Shown: positions 28,601-38,180, numbered from the stretch's first letter. The stretch is DNA of 64,000 bases from Marinobacter sediminicola (GCF_031157525.1 NZ_JAVIXR010000003.1:310001-374000); one strand, 5' to 3'. Notes: a model not told the origin generated them from the letters alone. Numbers and translations: made by a program.

Positions 28601-29154
28601 ACCTGCGCCGCAACCACGAAGGCAATGCCTGCCGCCTGGTTATCGCCGGTTCCAGTCTGCTCACCGCCAGCGGTAACAGCAAGAAGCTCCGCTACGCCAA
28701 CCTGATGCGGGACTGGGTGATTCATCTGGCCGGACAATTAACGGCACAACCGTTTGAAACCCTGATTCTGGGCAAGGAAGAAGGGCGGAAAGTCCGCTTT
28801 GCGACTCTGCCAAAGGAAACTGCCGCCAAGCATCTGGACGCCATACTGGCCCATTGGATAGAAGCCAGCACCCGCGCCTTGCCGCTGCACTGTGAAGCCG
28901 GTTTCGCCTGGATTTACAGCTTCTACCAGAGCAAGAAATTTCTCGGTGATCACGAACGCGCCATCAGCGATGCCCAACAGGCCTACACCACAGCCCTGGA
29001 GCGCGACACAGGCTATCTGCGCGGTGCCTTTGAAAATCCTGAAGCCCTGATGGAAAGCGGCGAATTTGAAGCCTTGCTGCACGCGCTTTATGTGCCCCTT
29101 TGGGAAGCCGAACAGGATAAATCCGCCGCTGGTCAGATTGAGGGCAAGCTATGA
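25606..29154 (+). CDS. recC: Exodeoxyribonuclease V subunit gamma
   Basis: RecC subunit of the RecBCD helicase-nuclease, which processes double-strand breaks, recognises Chi and loads RecA. The 1182 residues begin with TPGFHAVHANHLEDLR, followed by QNPLPPLQSETFLVQSNGIAQWLKLALAEK, a RecC N-terminal signature. The inactive helicase-like domains follow, for example ISAPAHPGRLPRRIVVFGVSSLP (about 225-247), and RAIPFRKVCLLGMNDGDYPRSRPP (about 690-713) is strongly conserved in RecC. The ATG overlaps nothing upstream. The stop overlaps the recB ATG by four bases. RecC has no catalytic motifs of its own, as expected. Confidence 0.97.
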   Translation: MPEHATITPGFHAVHANHLEDLRRAVVFICQQNPLPPLQSETFLVQSNGIAQWLKLALAEKRSDDGSEGGLGIAAGMDFLFPARFIWQAYRAVLPDGEVPEQSPFDKRRLVWRLYRLLPELVHTDEAFNPLARFLEGSDPDLRAFQLAEKVADLFDQYQVFRADWLAAWEQGRDVVITARSEEKPVEEDTRWQPMLWRKLVEDTGAEAHTSRSQIHTRFMTEGQRISAPAHPGRLPRRIVVFGVSSLPRQALEALYVLSRFSQVVLCVHNPSQFYWADIVSDRELLKAERKRGKVHQTLSKIEDADQLHQHANPLLAAWGKQGRDYIRLLDEFDNPDEYRASFQTPDQKIDIFSEHGSDQAPCLLHQLQNDIYNLTPLQEIRDEQRELDLAHDHSIAFHDAHSPQREVEILHDQLLAAFNADATLRPRDVMVMVPDINVYAPHIQAVFGRYTSGLKRHIPFTISDQGQRHHEPVLIALETLMSLPRSRFGVSEIISLLEVPGVRDRFEIAEEEIPLARRWVEGANIRWGLHGAHRESLELPAGLDRNTWQAGLRSMLLGYGMGDDEPWAGVQPYGEIGGLQASLAGRLGEFVYRLETLWQELQASRTPQEWEELFSAMLEQFFHKVEGHDLLLLNRFRRQLEQWLEDTMAAGLDQQSLPLNIVKDVLLEGLDEGGLNQRFLAGKVNFATLMPMRAIPFRKVCLLGMNDGDYPRSRPPVDFDLMAQDYRPGDRSRREDDRYLFLEAMLSAREQLYISWVGRSIRDDSPRPPSVLVGQLQDHLDSLWQVPGKPKDSVTAALTTSHPLQPFSRDYFPEAQHTRSLFTYEHEWRGAHGNEAEEQREQQTALPYHQPEEPITLNDLAGFLKKPVDTFYQRRLQVRFEDVEDDDTDNENFDLNGLDRWRLDTELIEQGLLKAGNEEDLHERLESTLDRMARRGDLGMGVTEHRLRGDLSGRIPDLFQRYQSALAEWPEAITEPLPFEYRLSNNTGSVEVLDLINNLRRNHEGNACRLVIAGSSLLTASGNSKKLRYANLMRDWVIHLAGQLTAQPFETLILGKEEGRKVRFATLPKETAAKHLDAILAHWIEASTRALPLHCEAGFAWIYSFYQSKKFLGDHERAISDAQQAYTTALERDTGYLRGAFENPEALMESGEFEALLHALYVPLWEAEQDKSAAGQIEGKL

Positions 29155-32100
29155 CAGCCACCACTGTGACAAAAAACCCGAACCTCGATCCACTGGCGCT
29201 GTCCCTGAACGGCAGCAGCCTGATCGAAGCTAGTGCCGGCACTGGAAAAACCTTTACCATCGCCATTCTTTACGTGCGTTTTGTGCTCGGCCACGGACAA
29301 CCCGAGGGCAGCCCTCTGGCTGCCGGCATGCTGCCGCCCAACCTGCTGGTGGTCACCTTCACCGACGCCGCCACCAAGGAACTTCGGGATCGTATCCGCA
29401 CCCGGCTCACTCAGGCCGCCGAGGTGTTTTCCAGCGCCGCGGAAAGCCTCCAACCCACGCCTGAAACCGCTCTGATCCATCAGCTCCGGGATGACAGCTA
29501 CCCAGACCCGGCAACTTGGCCGGACTGCCGCAAAAAACTGCTGCTGGCGGCCGAGTGGATGGACGAAGCTGCGGTGTCCACCATTCACGCTTGGTGTAAC
29601 CGGATGCTCACTGAGCATGCGTTCGACAGCGGCAGCCTGTTCCGCCTTTCTCTGGAAACCGATCAGAGTGAACTTCTCGATGAAGTCGCACGGGACTACT
29701 GGCGTACCTTTATCTACCCGCTGTCGCCGGTACTGATGGACGAAGTGCTGAGCCACTGGAAAACCCCGGACATCCTGCGCGCCTCTGTGCATAACCTGCT
29801 CGTCGATGCCGATTCCTTTGAAGTCGCCACCGACGATGTAAAGCAGGCCATCGAAGCTACTGTGCAAAAGCGCATGGAGCAGGCTCAGGCTTTGAAAGCC
29901 TACCCATGGGCAGACTGGAAGCCTGAAGTTACCGACATGCTGATTGCGCTGAACAAGAGCAAACGCCTGCACGGTGGGAGCATGAAGCCAATGATTGCCG
30001 CTTGGGACAAACTGCTGGACTGGGTCGCTTCCGATGAGCTCTACCCGGAGGGTCTGGACAAGGCCGGTTTCCAGAACCAGACACCGGACGTTCTGCCGAC
30101 AAAACTCAAAGGCGAGGGCGATGCACCCCATCATCCCGCTTTTGATGCCATTGCAGAGTTGATCGAATTCAGCCAGAGCCTGCCCAGCGCCGAGGCCGAC
30201 ATTCTCCGGCATGCCAGTTGCTGGATTGCAGCGCGGCTGGAATCGGAAAAGCAAAAGCGCTCGGAAATGGGCTTTGACGACCTGCTCACACGGCTGGACG
30301 ACGCCCTGCATGGCCCCCGTGGCGATCAACTGGCAGCCACCATTCGTCGCCAATTCCCGGTGGCGCTGATTGACGAATTCCAGGACACAGATCCGGTGCA
30401 ATACCGCATCTTCAACCGCATCTACCGGGTTGCAGAGAATCATCCGGATACCTGCCTGCTGATGATTGGCGATCCGAAGCAGGCCATTTACGGCTTCCGC
30501 GGCGCCGACATCTACACCTATCTGGACGCCCGTACCGGCGCCCGAGACCGCACCTGGACGCTGGGCCGCAACTTCCGTTCGTCCAAACCCATGGTGACAG
30601 CGGTCAACCGAGTGTTTGAACATGGCGACCTGAACAGCCCGGAAGGCGCCTTCCTGTTCGGCAAGGGCAACACCTCACCCCTGCCATTTCAGGGAGTAGA
30701 CGCCAACGGCACCAAGCGCCTGTGGTCGGTAAATGGCGAGGTACAGCCCAGCCTCACCCTATGGTCACTGGAAAGCGATCAGGAAGACAAAAATGGCAAT
30801 CGTAAAGGCCTCGCGAAAGGCGCCGCCACAACGGATGTGGCCGAAACCTGCGCCAGCGAAATCGCCCGACTGCTGACACTTGGCCAGCAGGGACTGGCCG
30901 GTTTTGCTCTGGAAGAGAACAAAGGCGACCTGGAGCCGGTTGAACCCAAAGACATCGCCATTCTGGTGAATAACCGCAACGAAGCGGCGGCAGTACGGGA
31001 TGCGCTGGGCCAAAGGCGCATTAAAAGTGTGTACCTGTCTGACCGGGATTCGGTGCTTACCTCGCAAGAAGCCAAAGAAGTGCTGTGCTGGCTCAAAGCC
31101 TTTGCTGAGCCGCGGCAACTGGCCTACGCCCGGGCTGCTCTGGCCACGCCCACACTGGGTTTGCCCTGGCGCTACCTTGACCAACTGTTGACCGACGAGA
31201 TGGCGCTGGAGCGGGAGATTGATCGCTTTATGGGCTATCAGAAGCAATGGCAGAGCCAGGGTGTACTGCCCATGCTGCGCAGCTTCCTGATGGACTTTGA
31301 TGTACCCGGCCGCCTGCTGCAGCGCCCGGAAGGTGAACGCCGGCTGACCGACATTCTGCACATTGCCGAACTACTGCAACAGGACAGCCTACAACTGGAC
31401 GGTGAACACGCTCTGGTACACCACTACACCCAGATTCTGCGGCCGGCGGACGAAGAAGACGAACACCGCACCCTGCGCCTGGAAAGCGATGCAGGCCTGG
31501 TGAAGGTGATTACGGTGCACAAATCCAAGGGTCTGGAATATCCCCTGGTGTTCCTGCCCTTTGGCACAGCCTTCCGCGCTCAAAGCGAAAGGCAGTCCTT
31601 TGTGCGTTATCACGATGACCACTCAAAGCTGATCACCGTATTTGATCCAACGCCGGAAGACGTTGCCCGGGCAGATCAGGAGCGGCTGGGCGAGGACATT
31701 CGCAAACTTTACGTGGCCCTGACCCGCGCCCGCTTCGCCACTTGGGTGGGCGTTGCCGAGATTGATAACTGGCACCTCAGCGGTCTGGGGTATTTGCTGG
31801 GTGGAGAGCCTGCTGCGCAACACCCGCTGAGTGACGCGCTGAAGCATCTGGTTGATGGCCACACAGAGTTATGTACAGAGGCTCTGCCAGAAGCGACCGG
31901 ATTGCGTTATGCAGAAGAAGCGCCCGCAGCACTCGGGCCCGCACTGATCTCAACCCGCGAAGCCCGGGAAGACTGGTGGATTGCCAGCTACTCCTCACTG
32001 GAATACACCGGGCTTTCCGGTACCGGCATAGCCTTCGCCGGAGAAGTGGAAGACGCCGAAACCCAGAACCTTCTGGAAGAGGGCGCCCACAATCCTGAGG

Positions 32101-32882
32101 ATGAGAACGCAAGCATTTCGCTCAGCCACAGCCTGCACAGCTTCCCGAAAGGCGCAGGCCCCGGAACCTTTCTGCACGACCTGCTGGAGTGGTGCGTACA
32201 ACAGGGCCTGCAACACATTGTGGATAACCCCGAACACTTGCGTGAGCAGCTCACCCGCCGTTGCAGCACACGAGGCTGGACTGATTGGGTAGATACGCTT
32301 GAACACTGGATACTTGCGCTCATTCGCCAGCCACTGCCGTTGAACCGCAGCGGTGGTGAAAGCGTCAGTCTGGCGAGCCTGGGCACCCTGCGCCCGGAAC
32401 TGGAGTTCTGGTTTGAGAGCCGTAACGTAAGCACCCGGGCCATGGACAAACTGGTGACCCAACACACCCTCAACGGCGCAGACCGACCGCGAGTGGACGA
32501 CGGGCGCTTCAACGGCATGCTGAAAGGCTTTATCGATCTGGTGTTTGAACACAACGGGCAATATTACGTGCTGGACTATAAATCCAACTATCTTGGCGAT
32601 AACGACAGCGCCTACACAGATCAGGCCATGGGCGAGGCGATTCTGGAAAAGCGCTACGACCTGCAATACATCCTCTATTTGCTGGCCCTGCACCGCTTGC
32701 TGAAAGCCCGCTTGCCGGATTATGACTACGACCAGCACATAGGCGGCGCCGTGTATCTGTTTTTGCGCGGCGTACACGCGCCGGGGGCAGGGGCGTTTAC
32801 CGACAAACCACCCAGAGAGTTGATTGAACAACTGGATGCCATGTTCGACGGCAAGGCAGTCCCCGGGGAGGTGGCGGCATGA
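29151..32882 (+). CDS. recB: Exodeoxyribonuclease V subunit beta
   Basis: RecB subunit: 3'-5' SF1A helicase plus the only nuclease of RecBCD. In 1243 residues I see Walker A EASAGTGKTFTIAILYVRF (about 24-42), the second motif VTFTDAATKELRDRI, the DEFQDTDPVQYRIF Walker B region (about 405), GDPKQAIYGFRGADIYTYL (about 442), the late motif TVHKSKGLEYPLVFLPF (about 785) and the C-terminal nuclease active site YYVLDYKSNYLG (about 1140). All catalytic residues appear present. It is coupled to recC and recD by ATGA overlaps. Confidence 0.97.
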   Translation: MTATTVTKNPNLDPLALSLNGSSLIEASAGTGKTFTIAILYVRFVLGHGQPEGSPLAAGMLPPNLLVVTFTDAATKELRDRIRTRLTQAAEVFSSAAESLQPTPETALIHQLRDDSYPDPATWPDCRKKLLLAAEWMDEAAVSTIHAWCNRMLTEHAFDSGSLFRLSLETDQSELLDEVARDYWRTFIYPLSPVLMDEVLSHWKTPDILRASVHNLLVDADSFEVATDDVKQAIEATVQKRMEQAQALKAYPWADWKPEVTDMLIALNKSKRLHGGSMKPMIAAWDKLLDWVASDELYPEGLDKAGFQNQTPDVLPTKLKGEGDAPHHPAFDAIAELIEFSQSLPSAEADILRHASCWIAARLESEKQKRSEMGFDDLLTRLDDALHGPRGDQLAATIRRQFPVALIDEFQDTDPVQYRIFNRIYRVAENHPDTCLLMIGDPKQAIYGFRGADIYTYLDARTGARDRTWTLGRNFRSSKPMVTAVNRVFEHGDLNSPEGAFLFGKGNTSPLPFQGVDANGTKRLWSVNGEVQPSLTLWSLESDQEDKNGNRKGLAKGAATTDVAETCASEIARLLTLGQQGLAGFALEENKGDLEPVEPKDIAILVNNRNEAAAVRDALGQRRIKSVYLSDRDSVLTSQEAKEVLCWLKAFAEPRQLAYARAALATPTLGLPWRYLDQLLTDEMALEREIDRFMGYQKQWQSQGVLPMLRSFLMDFDVPGRLLQRPEGERRLTDILHIAELLQQDSLQLDGEHALVHHYTQILRPADEEDEHRTLRLESDAGLVKVITVHKSKGLEYPLVFLPFGTAFRAQSERQSFVRYHDDHSKLITVFDPTPEDVARADQERLGEDIRKLYVALTRARFATWVGVAEIDNWHLSGLGYLLGGEPAAQHPLSDALKHLVDGHTELCTEALPEATGLRYAEEAPAALGPALISTREAREDWWIASYSSLEYTGLSGTGIAFAGEVEDAETQNLLEEGAHNPEDENASISLSHSLHSFPKGAGPGTFLHDLLEWCVQQGLQHIVDNPEHLREQLTRRCSTRGWTDWVDTLEHWILALIRQPLPLNRSGGESVSLASLGTLRPELEFWFESRNVSTRAMDKLVTQHTLNGADRPRVDDGRFNGMLKGFIDLVFEHNGQYYVLDYKSNYLGDNDSAYTDQAMGEAILEKRYDLQYILYLLALHRLLKARLPDYDYDQHIGGAVYLFLRGVHAPGAGAFTDKPPRELIEQLDAMFDGKAVPGEVAA

Positions 32883-35173
32883 GTAAAACTCGGAATACCG
32901 ATAACCAGTTTACCTTTGATCTGGAAGAAGCCGCTGATGTGGATAACTCACCTTCAGCTTCTCCCAGCCCAGACCCTAGCCTGGCCTTGGACCAAACCAA
33001 AACTGTTCTGGAGCTTCTGGATAGCTGGCAGCAAGCTGGCTGGATTCGCCCGCTGGACGTGCGCTTTGCCCGACTGATTCAAGACCTGTCGGAAGAGCAG
33101 GGCAAAGCACCGCAACCGCTGGTTCTGCTTCTCGCTGCACTGACATCCCATCAGGTTGGCCGGGGCCATGTATGTGTGGATCTGGCTGACCTGATAGCTG
33201 ATGCGAACAGTACTCTCTCCCTCCCAACGGAGGAGCAAGAAAACGCAGATAGCAACCTCAATGGCCCTGAAGAAGTACTGGCTCGCGTATCCACGGAACA
33301 ATGCCTGGGCGCTCTGGGTATGGCTTTGGCGGTAAGTGATGGCTCACACACCACGCCCCTTGTATTGAGTGGTACTCGCCTCTACTTGCGCCGATTCTGG
33401 CGTTACGAACAGAAAATTGCAGCCGGCATTCTGCAGCGTCTGGCACAACCATCTACCCTGGCTGACCCGTCTTCACTGGCTGCAAAAACACTGAGCAATG
33501 CTTTGAACGTATTGTTCAAGCCACAGGGTTCTTCGGGCTCTTCGGTGGACTATCAAAAGCTCGCCTGCGCCCTGGCCGCCCGTAATCGGTTTGCCGTTAT
33601 TACTGGTGGCCCCGGCACCGGCAAAACCACCACAGTAGTAAATTTATTAGCAGCCTTGCAGTCCGTCGCAGGTGAATCTGCCGAGCGAGATGGGCGCAAA
33701 TACCGTATTCGCCTCGCAGCACCCACAGGCAAAGCCGCGGCCCGACTGAACGAATCCATCGGCGGTGCTGTTAGCCGTCTGCCACTGGCACAGCTGCCGG
33801 GGCAGGTGTCTCTCGCGGATATTCCCACCAAAGTAACCACACTCCACAGACTGCTAGGCAGTCGCCCGGACACCCGCAAATTCCGCCATAACCGCGACAA
33901 CCCGCTGCTGGTGGATATTCTGGTGATTGACGAAGCCTCCATGGTGGATCTGGACATGATGGCGTCGGTGTTCGACGCCCTGCCCGCTAACGCCCAACTC
34001 ATTCTGCTGGGCGATAAAGACCAACTGGCCTCGGTAGACGCCGGCGCCGTGCTGGGTGAATTGTGCCAGCGCGCGCCAGACGGGCACTATCTGCCAGAAA
34101 CTGTGCAATGGCTGAAAGCCATAACCGGCACCGACATCCCCGCGAACCTGCAGAACCCCGAAGGCCAGCCGCTGGATCAGGCCGTGGCCATGTTGCGCAA
34201 GAGTTACCGCTTTGCCGAAGGCAGTGGCATTCGCCAACTGGCAGAGGCGGTCAACACCAACACCTTGAACGACAGCATGCTTCAGCAAGCCCGCAGCGCC
34301 GGTTTTGAGGATGTGGTGTGGCTGAATGGCGGTACCAACAAACCCTCTCTGGAAGACGCTCAGGCGCTCATCTGCCGCCATGCGGTCAGTGGCAGCCCGG
34401 AAGCTTTCCACAATAACGGGGAAGGGCGAATCGATGGCAGCAGCCAGCCATTACCGCCGCCGGTAGGCTACCGGCACTACTTATCGCTGATGCAGAGCCA
34501 CACCCTGGACGCTAATAGCACAACTGGACAGTGGGATGAGCTAGCAAGATCTGTATTAGAGGCGTTCAGTGATTTTCAGGTGCTCTGCGCCCTGCGCCGC
34601 GGCCCCTGGGGTGTGGAAGGGCTCAACGAACTCATCGCCCACCACCTGCTCAAGCATAGGCTCATTCCCCGCGCCGAAGGCTGGTACGCCGGGCGCCCGG
34701 TACTGATTACCGGAAACGATTACAACCTGGGCCTGATGAACGGCGACGTAGGCATTACCTTCAGCCTGCCCTGGGGCACTGACGATCAGAACAATGACGC
34801 ACAACCACAGCCAGTATTACGCGTGGCCTTTCCCAGCAGCGATGGCAGCGGCGATATCCGTTGGATATCACCCAGCCGACTACAGCAACTGGAAACCGTG
34901 TACGCCATGACGGTTCACAAATCCCAAGGCTCAGAATTCAATCACACCTGCCTGGTGCTACCCGACCGCCTCAGCCCTGTGCTCACGCGAGAGCTGGTAT
35001 ATACCGGCATCACCCGCGCAAAGAACTGGTTCAGCCTGATAACCGGTGATGCCAGCGTATTCAGCGACGGTGTCGCCCAGAGGGTAGTACGCGCTTCCGG
35101 GTTAGCGTCGGTGTTGGCGTATGGATTGGCGCCTGGGTTAGAGGAGGGAAGCCAAGACTCTGCTGAATCTTGA
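32879..35173 (+). CDS. recD: Exodeoxyribonuclease V subunit alpha
   Basis: RecD subunit, the 5'-3' SF1B helicase of RecBCD. The 764 residues are longer than the roughly 608 of E. coli, with extra acidic and serine/proline-rich sequence at the N-terminus and inserted loops. Walker A is AVITGGPGTGKTTTVVNLLAAL (about 237-258), Walker B VIDEASMVDLDMMASVF (about 350), then LLGDKDQLASVDAGAVLGEL and the late TVHKSQGSEFNHTCLVLP (about 677) and LVYTGITRAK (about 704). The 3' end overlaps, in opposite orientation, the frame of a phage tail sheath gene by 113 bp, but the RecD end itself looks natural. Confidence 0.96.
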   Translation: MSKTRNTDNQFTFDLEEAADVDNSPSASPSPDPSLALDQTKTVLELLDSWQQAGWIRPLDVRFARLIQDLSEEQGKAPQPLVLLLAALTSHQVGRGHVCVDLADLIADANSTLSLPTEEQENADSNLNGPEEVLARVSTEQCLGALGMALAVSDGSHTTPLVLSGTRLYLRRFWRYEQKIAAGILQRLAQPSTLADPSSLAAKTLSNALNVLFKPQGSSGSSVDYQKLACALAARNRFAVITGGPGTGKTTTVVNLLAALQSVAGESAERDGRKYRIRLAAPTGKAAARLNESIGGAVSRLPLAQLPGQVSLADIPTKVTTLHRLLGSRPDTRKFRHNRDNPLLVDILVIDEASMVDLDMMASVFDALPANAQLILLGDKDQLASVDAGAVLGELCQRAPDGHYLPETVQWLKAITGTDIPANLQNPEGQPLDQAVAMLRKSYRFAEGSGIRQLAEAVNTNTLNDSMLQQARSAGFEDVVWLNGGTNKPSLEDAQALICRHAVSGSPEAFHNNGEGRIDGSSQPLPPPVGYRHYLSLMQSHTLDANSTTGQWDELARSVLEAFSDFQVLCALRRGPWGVEGLNELIAHHLLKHRLIPRAEGWYAGRPVLITGNDYNLGLMNGDVGITFSLPWGTDDQNNDAQPQPVLRVAFPSSDGSGDIRWISPSRLQQLETVYAMTVHKSQGSEFNHTCLVLPDRLSPVLTRELVYTGITRAKNWFSLITGDASVFSDGVAQRVVRASGLASVLAYGLAPGLEEGSQDSAES

Positions 35174-36290
35174 GAACAACGAACTCTGCCGGGCGCATCG
35201 GAGCGAAGCCAACCAACAGATTAACGCGGCCTAGGTCGATATCGCTCTGAGTGGTGGTGCTGGAATCACAGCGCACAAACCAGGCATCAGACGCCTTCGT
35301 GCCTTGAAATGCACCCCGCTGGAAAAGGGCCTGCATGAAGGCGCTGGCGGCTGACCGTATCTGCGCCCACAAGCGCTTGCCATTTGGCTCGGTCATGGCC
35401 AATTCCAGTCCACGGGAAAGGCTTTCCTCAATGAACAGCGCCGTGCGGCGGACGGAGATATATTTGTATTCACTGTCACCCGCGTGTTCAAAGCCGGCCA
35501 TAGTACGCGCACCCCAGACCATCACGCCGCCGGCAAATTGTCGCAGCGCGTTGATTCCCTGGGGGTTCGTTATGCTGTTATCGGCACTCGTAATCACATG
35601 CTCTAACCCCGTCACACCCAGAATAGCGGCATTTTTACCCGCCGGTGCTTTCCAGACGCCACGCTGAGTGTCGGTACGCGACATAATGCCCGCTATGGTG
35701 CCGGCCGGATCAATAGGCAAAGTCGAAGAAGCGGCCATAATACGAGGCCAGTAGATGGCGGCATGGTCGATAACATTTCCGATACGCATCCCTGCAACTC
35801 CGGCTGCAGCCTCAGCCGCCGTTTGCCAGTCTCCACGAGGGTCAACGATGAGGAACGCCCGTTGGCGCTGACAGAATACGCTGGCCGCGCCCCACAGTTG
35901 TTGCCGTTGGTCATCCGTCTGCGCCAAACCCCGAGGCAAGGTCAGTAAATTGAATGTATCAACTTCAGACTCAACCGTACTGAAGGCGTTTTCGTAGTCG
36001 ACGAGTTCAGGCGTGTTTCCGTCGTCGCCTTCAATGCGCACGACGACCGCCTCGCCACCCCCATTTAGGAAAAACTGCTTAACCTGCAGCGCCATCTCGC
36101 CATGAGAAACATCAACGCCGAAGGTCTGCTCAAACTCGCCAAACCCTCGAATAATAGTCGGGCTGCTCAGATCACCTTGGCGGGCCATACCGATAAAGAG
36201 TGTTATTGATGTCGGCACACCCGCTATGGTTTTCACTCCCGAGGATGTTTCCTCAACATAAACGCCGGGGTATCTCAGACGTGTTGGCAT
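35061..36290 (-). CDS. Orphan phage/contractile-injection tail sheath protein
   Basis: A 409-residue tail-sheath protein of the type found in contractile phage tails and extracellular injection systems. I start at ATG 36290, with AGGGA upstream. The start RYPGVYVEETSSG (about 5-17), ITLFIGMARQG, the QVKQFFLNGGGEAVVVRI segment (about 75-92), VWGARTM and the C-terminal RVNLLVGFAPMRPAEFVVLKI are strongly sheath-like. The family should end close to that last motif; here the frame runs on for about 35 residues that are simply antisense recD, with no selected look. No tube, baseplate, spike or ATPase gene is nearby. It may be a remnant or a captured gene. Confidence 0.88.
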   Translation of the reverse strand: MPTRLRYPGVYVEETSSGVKTIAGVPTSITLFIGMARQGDLSSPTIIRGFGEFEQTFGVDVSHGEMALQVKQFFLNGGGEAVVVRIEGDDGNTPELVDYENAFSTVESEVDTFNLLTLPRGLAQTDDQRQQLWGAASVFCQRQRAFLIVDPRGDWQTAAEAAAGVAGMRIGNVIDHAAIYWPRIMAASSTLPIDPAGTIAGIMSRTDTQRGVWKAPAGKNAAILGVTGLEHVITSADNSITNPQGINALRQFAGGVMVWGARTMAGFEHAGDSEYKYISVRRTALFIEESLSRGLELAMTEPNGKRLWAQIRSAASAFMQALFQRGAFQGTKASDAWFVRCDSSTTTQSDIDLGRVNLLVGFAPMRPAEFVVLKIQQSLGFPPLTQAPIHTPTPTLTRKRVLPSGRHRR

Positions 36291-36374
36291 AGTCGTTCCC
36301 TGCAAACAATCCATCGAACAGCTTAAACTCACCATAGACCACAATTCTGAGCTCTACATACCGGCCAGGTTAAC

Positions 36375-38180
36375 TTAAACACTCTCCTCGTCTTCATCAC
36401 TGTGCTGTTGCTGCAGCCACAATCTGGCGTAGTAGCCATTCAGTGCCAGCAACTCACTGTGACCACCGCTCTCCACTATTCGGCCATGATCCATTACAAG
36501 AATCGTATCGGCATCTCGCACCGTGGATAAACGGTGTGCGATGACCAGCGTGGTGCGCTGACGGCTGACTTCGTTCAGGGCATCCAGGATTGCCTGTTCG
36601 GAGATGGAGTCCAGCGACGAGGTAGCTTCGTCGAGAATCAACAACGGTGGGTTTTTCAGAAGTACACGGGCAATAGCAACGCGCTGCTTTTCCCCGCCGG
36701 AGAGTTTCAAGCCGCGCTCGCCCACTTTGGTGTCGTAGCCTTCCGGCAGGCTGCGAATGAAGTCGTCCAGGCGCGCCTGCTTTGCAGCATGATGTACCTC
36801 CGCTTCCGTAGCCTCCGGCCTGCCGTATGCGAGGTTACTGTACAGGGTGTCATTGAACAGAACGGTGTCTTGCGGAACCACTCCGATTGCTGAGCGCAGG
36901 CTGTCTTGGCTAACCTCACGAATATCCTGACCATCAATGGTGATGCTGCCTTTATCCACATCAAAAAAACGGAACAACAAGCGGGCGAGGGTGGATTTAC
37001 CGGCACCGCTGGCGCCTACAACGGCCAAGGTGTGACCGGCAGGAATGGTGAAGTCCACATCCTGCAAAATCGGGCGATCTGAACGGTAAGCAAAATGGAC
37101 GTGATGAAAGCCTACCTCGCCTTCGTCCACTACGAGCGCCGAAGCCCCGGGAGCGTCTTTAATCGCGGGTGTTTCACCAAGCAAACCAAACAGGCGTTCC
37201 ACATTCACCAGAGACTGGCGAATTTCCCGATACACAAAGCCCAGAGCGTTCAATGGAATAAACAGTTGAAGCAGATAGGCGTTGATCATGGTGAAGTCGC
37301 CCAGGGTTATAGCACCACTGGCTACTTCTCTCACGGCCATTACCATCATGGTTATCATGGCCAAACCAATTATCAGGGCCTGGCCAGAGTTGAGGGCAGC
37401 CAGAGAAAGGCGGTTTTTCAGCCGTGCCTTCTCCCAGCCTTCCAGATTCTCGTCGTATAGCTCGGCTTCGAATGTTTCGTTATTAAAGTATTTAACGGTT
37501 TCGTAGTTCAGCAGGCTGTCGATGGCGCGGGAGTTGGACTGGTTATCCCGAGCGTTTGCCTCGCGCACGAACTTGGTTCGCCACTCGGTCACTCTGATGG
37601 AGAAAACCACATACACCACCACAGCAATGAGGATGGCAAACACATAGCTGGCGTTAAACGCGACAAATAGAATGCCCGCCACCATCAGGATTTCCAGCAG
37701 GGTGGGGAAAATGTTGAACAGGGTAAAACGTAGCAGGAAGCTGATACCGGTGGTGCCTCGCTCTATGTCGCGGGCCAGCCCCCCGGTTTTTCGATCGAGA
37801 TGGAAAGCCAGTTCCCGGTCGTGCAGGTGGCGGAACACCCGCAGCGACACCCGCCGCATGGCGCGCTCTGCAACCCGAGCGAACACAGCGTCCCGCAATT
37901 CGCCGAACAGGGTGCTGCTAAACCTCAAGGTTCCGTAGGCAACCACCAGCACCACGGGAATCCAAAGCAACAGCTCAGCCTCGCGGCCCTGGTCCAGATA
38001 ATCCACAATGTATTTCAAGGCCACAGGCGTTGCGACCGTCGCCAGTTTTGCCAGTATCAGGAAGGCAACAGACAAGGCTACTCGCCCGCGGAATTCGGCA
38101 AGGTAGGGCCAGAGCCCGGCGATCACTTTCCAGTCAGGCTTGTGGTTAGCGGGGTAATCACTGTCAGCATAAGCGCGCAA
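36375..38180 (-). CDS. ABC exporter, Atm1/HMT-like (fused permease-ATPase)
   Basis: A 601-residue half-transporter with an N-terminal six-helix export domain (about 20-320) and C-terminal ATPase (about 345-590). ATPase motifs: Walker A VGASGAGKSTLARLLFRF (about 392), Q-loop VVPQDTVLFNDTLYSNLAYG, signature LSGGEKQRVAIARVLLKNPP (about 490), Walker B LLILDEATSSLD, and H-loop IAHRLSTV. The segment DRKTGGLARDIERGT in the permease is typical of the Atm1/HMT1 group, which moves glutathione-linked or heavy-metal compounds. The C-terminus has an acidic tail (DEDEES). It works as a homodimer in the inner membrane. It is divergent from the next ABC gene. Confidence 0.9.
   Translation of the reverse strand: MRAYADSDYPANHKPDWKVIAGLWPYLAEFRGRVALSVAFLILAKLATVATPVALKYIVDYLDQGREAELLLWIPVVLVVAYGTLRFSSTLFGELRDAVFARVAERAMRRVSLRVFRHLHDRELAFHLDRKTGGLARDIERGTTGISFLLRFTLFNIFPTLLEILMVAGILFVAFNASYVFAILIAVVVYVVFSIRVTEWRTKFVREANARDNQSNSRAIDSLLNYETVKYFNNETFEAELYDENLEGWEKARLKNRLSLAALNSGQALIIGLAMITMMVMAVREVASGAITLGDFTMINAYLLQLFIPLNALGFVYREIRQSLVNVERLFGLLGETPAIKDAPGASALVVDEGEVGFHHVHFAYRSDRPILQDVDFTIPAGHTLAVVGASGAGKSTLARLLFRFFDVDKGSITIDGQDIREVSQDSLRSAIGVVPQDTVLFNDTLYSNLAYGRPEATEAEVHHAAKQARLDDFIRSLPEGYDTKVGERGLKLSGGEKQRVAIARVLLKNPPLLILDEATSSLDSISEQAILDALNEVSRQRTTLVIAHRLSTVRDADTILVMDHGRIVESGGHSELLALNGYYARLWLQQQHSDEDEESV

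Noticed and set aside
36291-36344. Longer N-terminus for the sheath protein
   Set aside because: The extra 18 residues are cysteine-rich and unlike the family, while the ATG at 36290 has a ribosome site.
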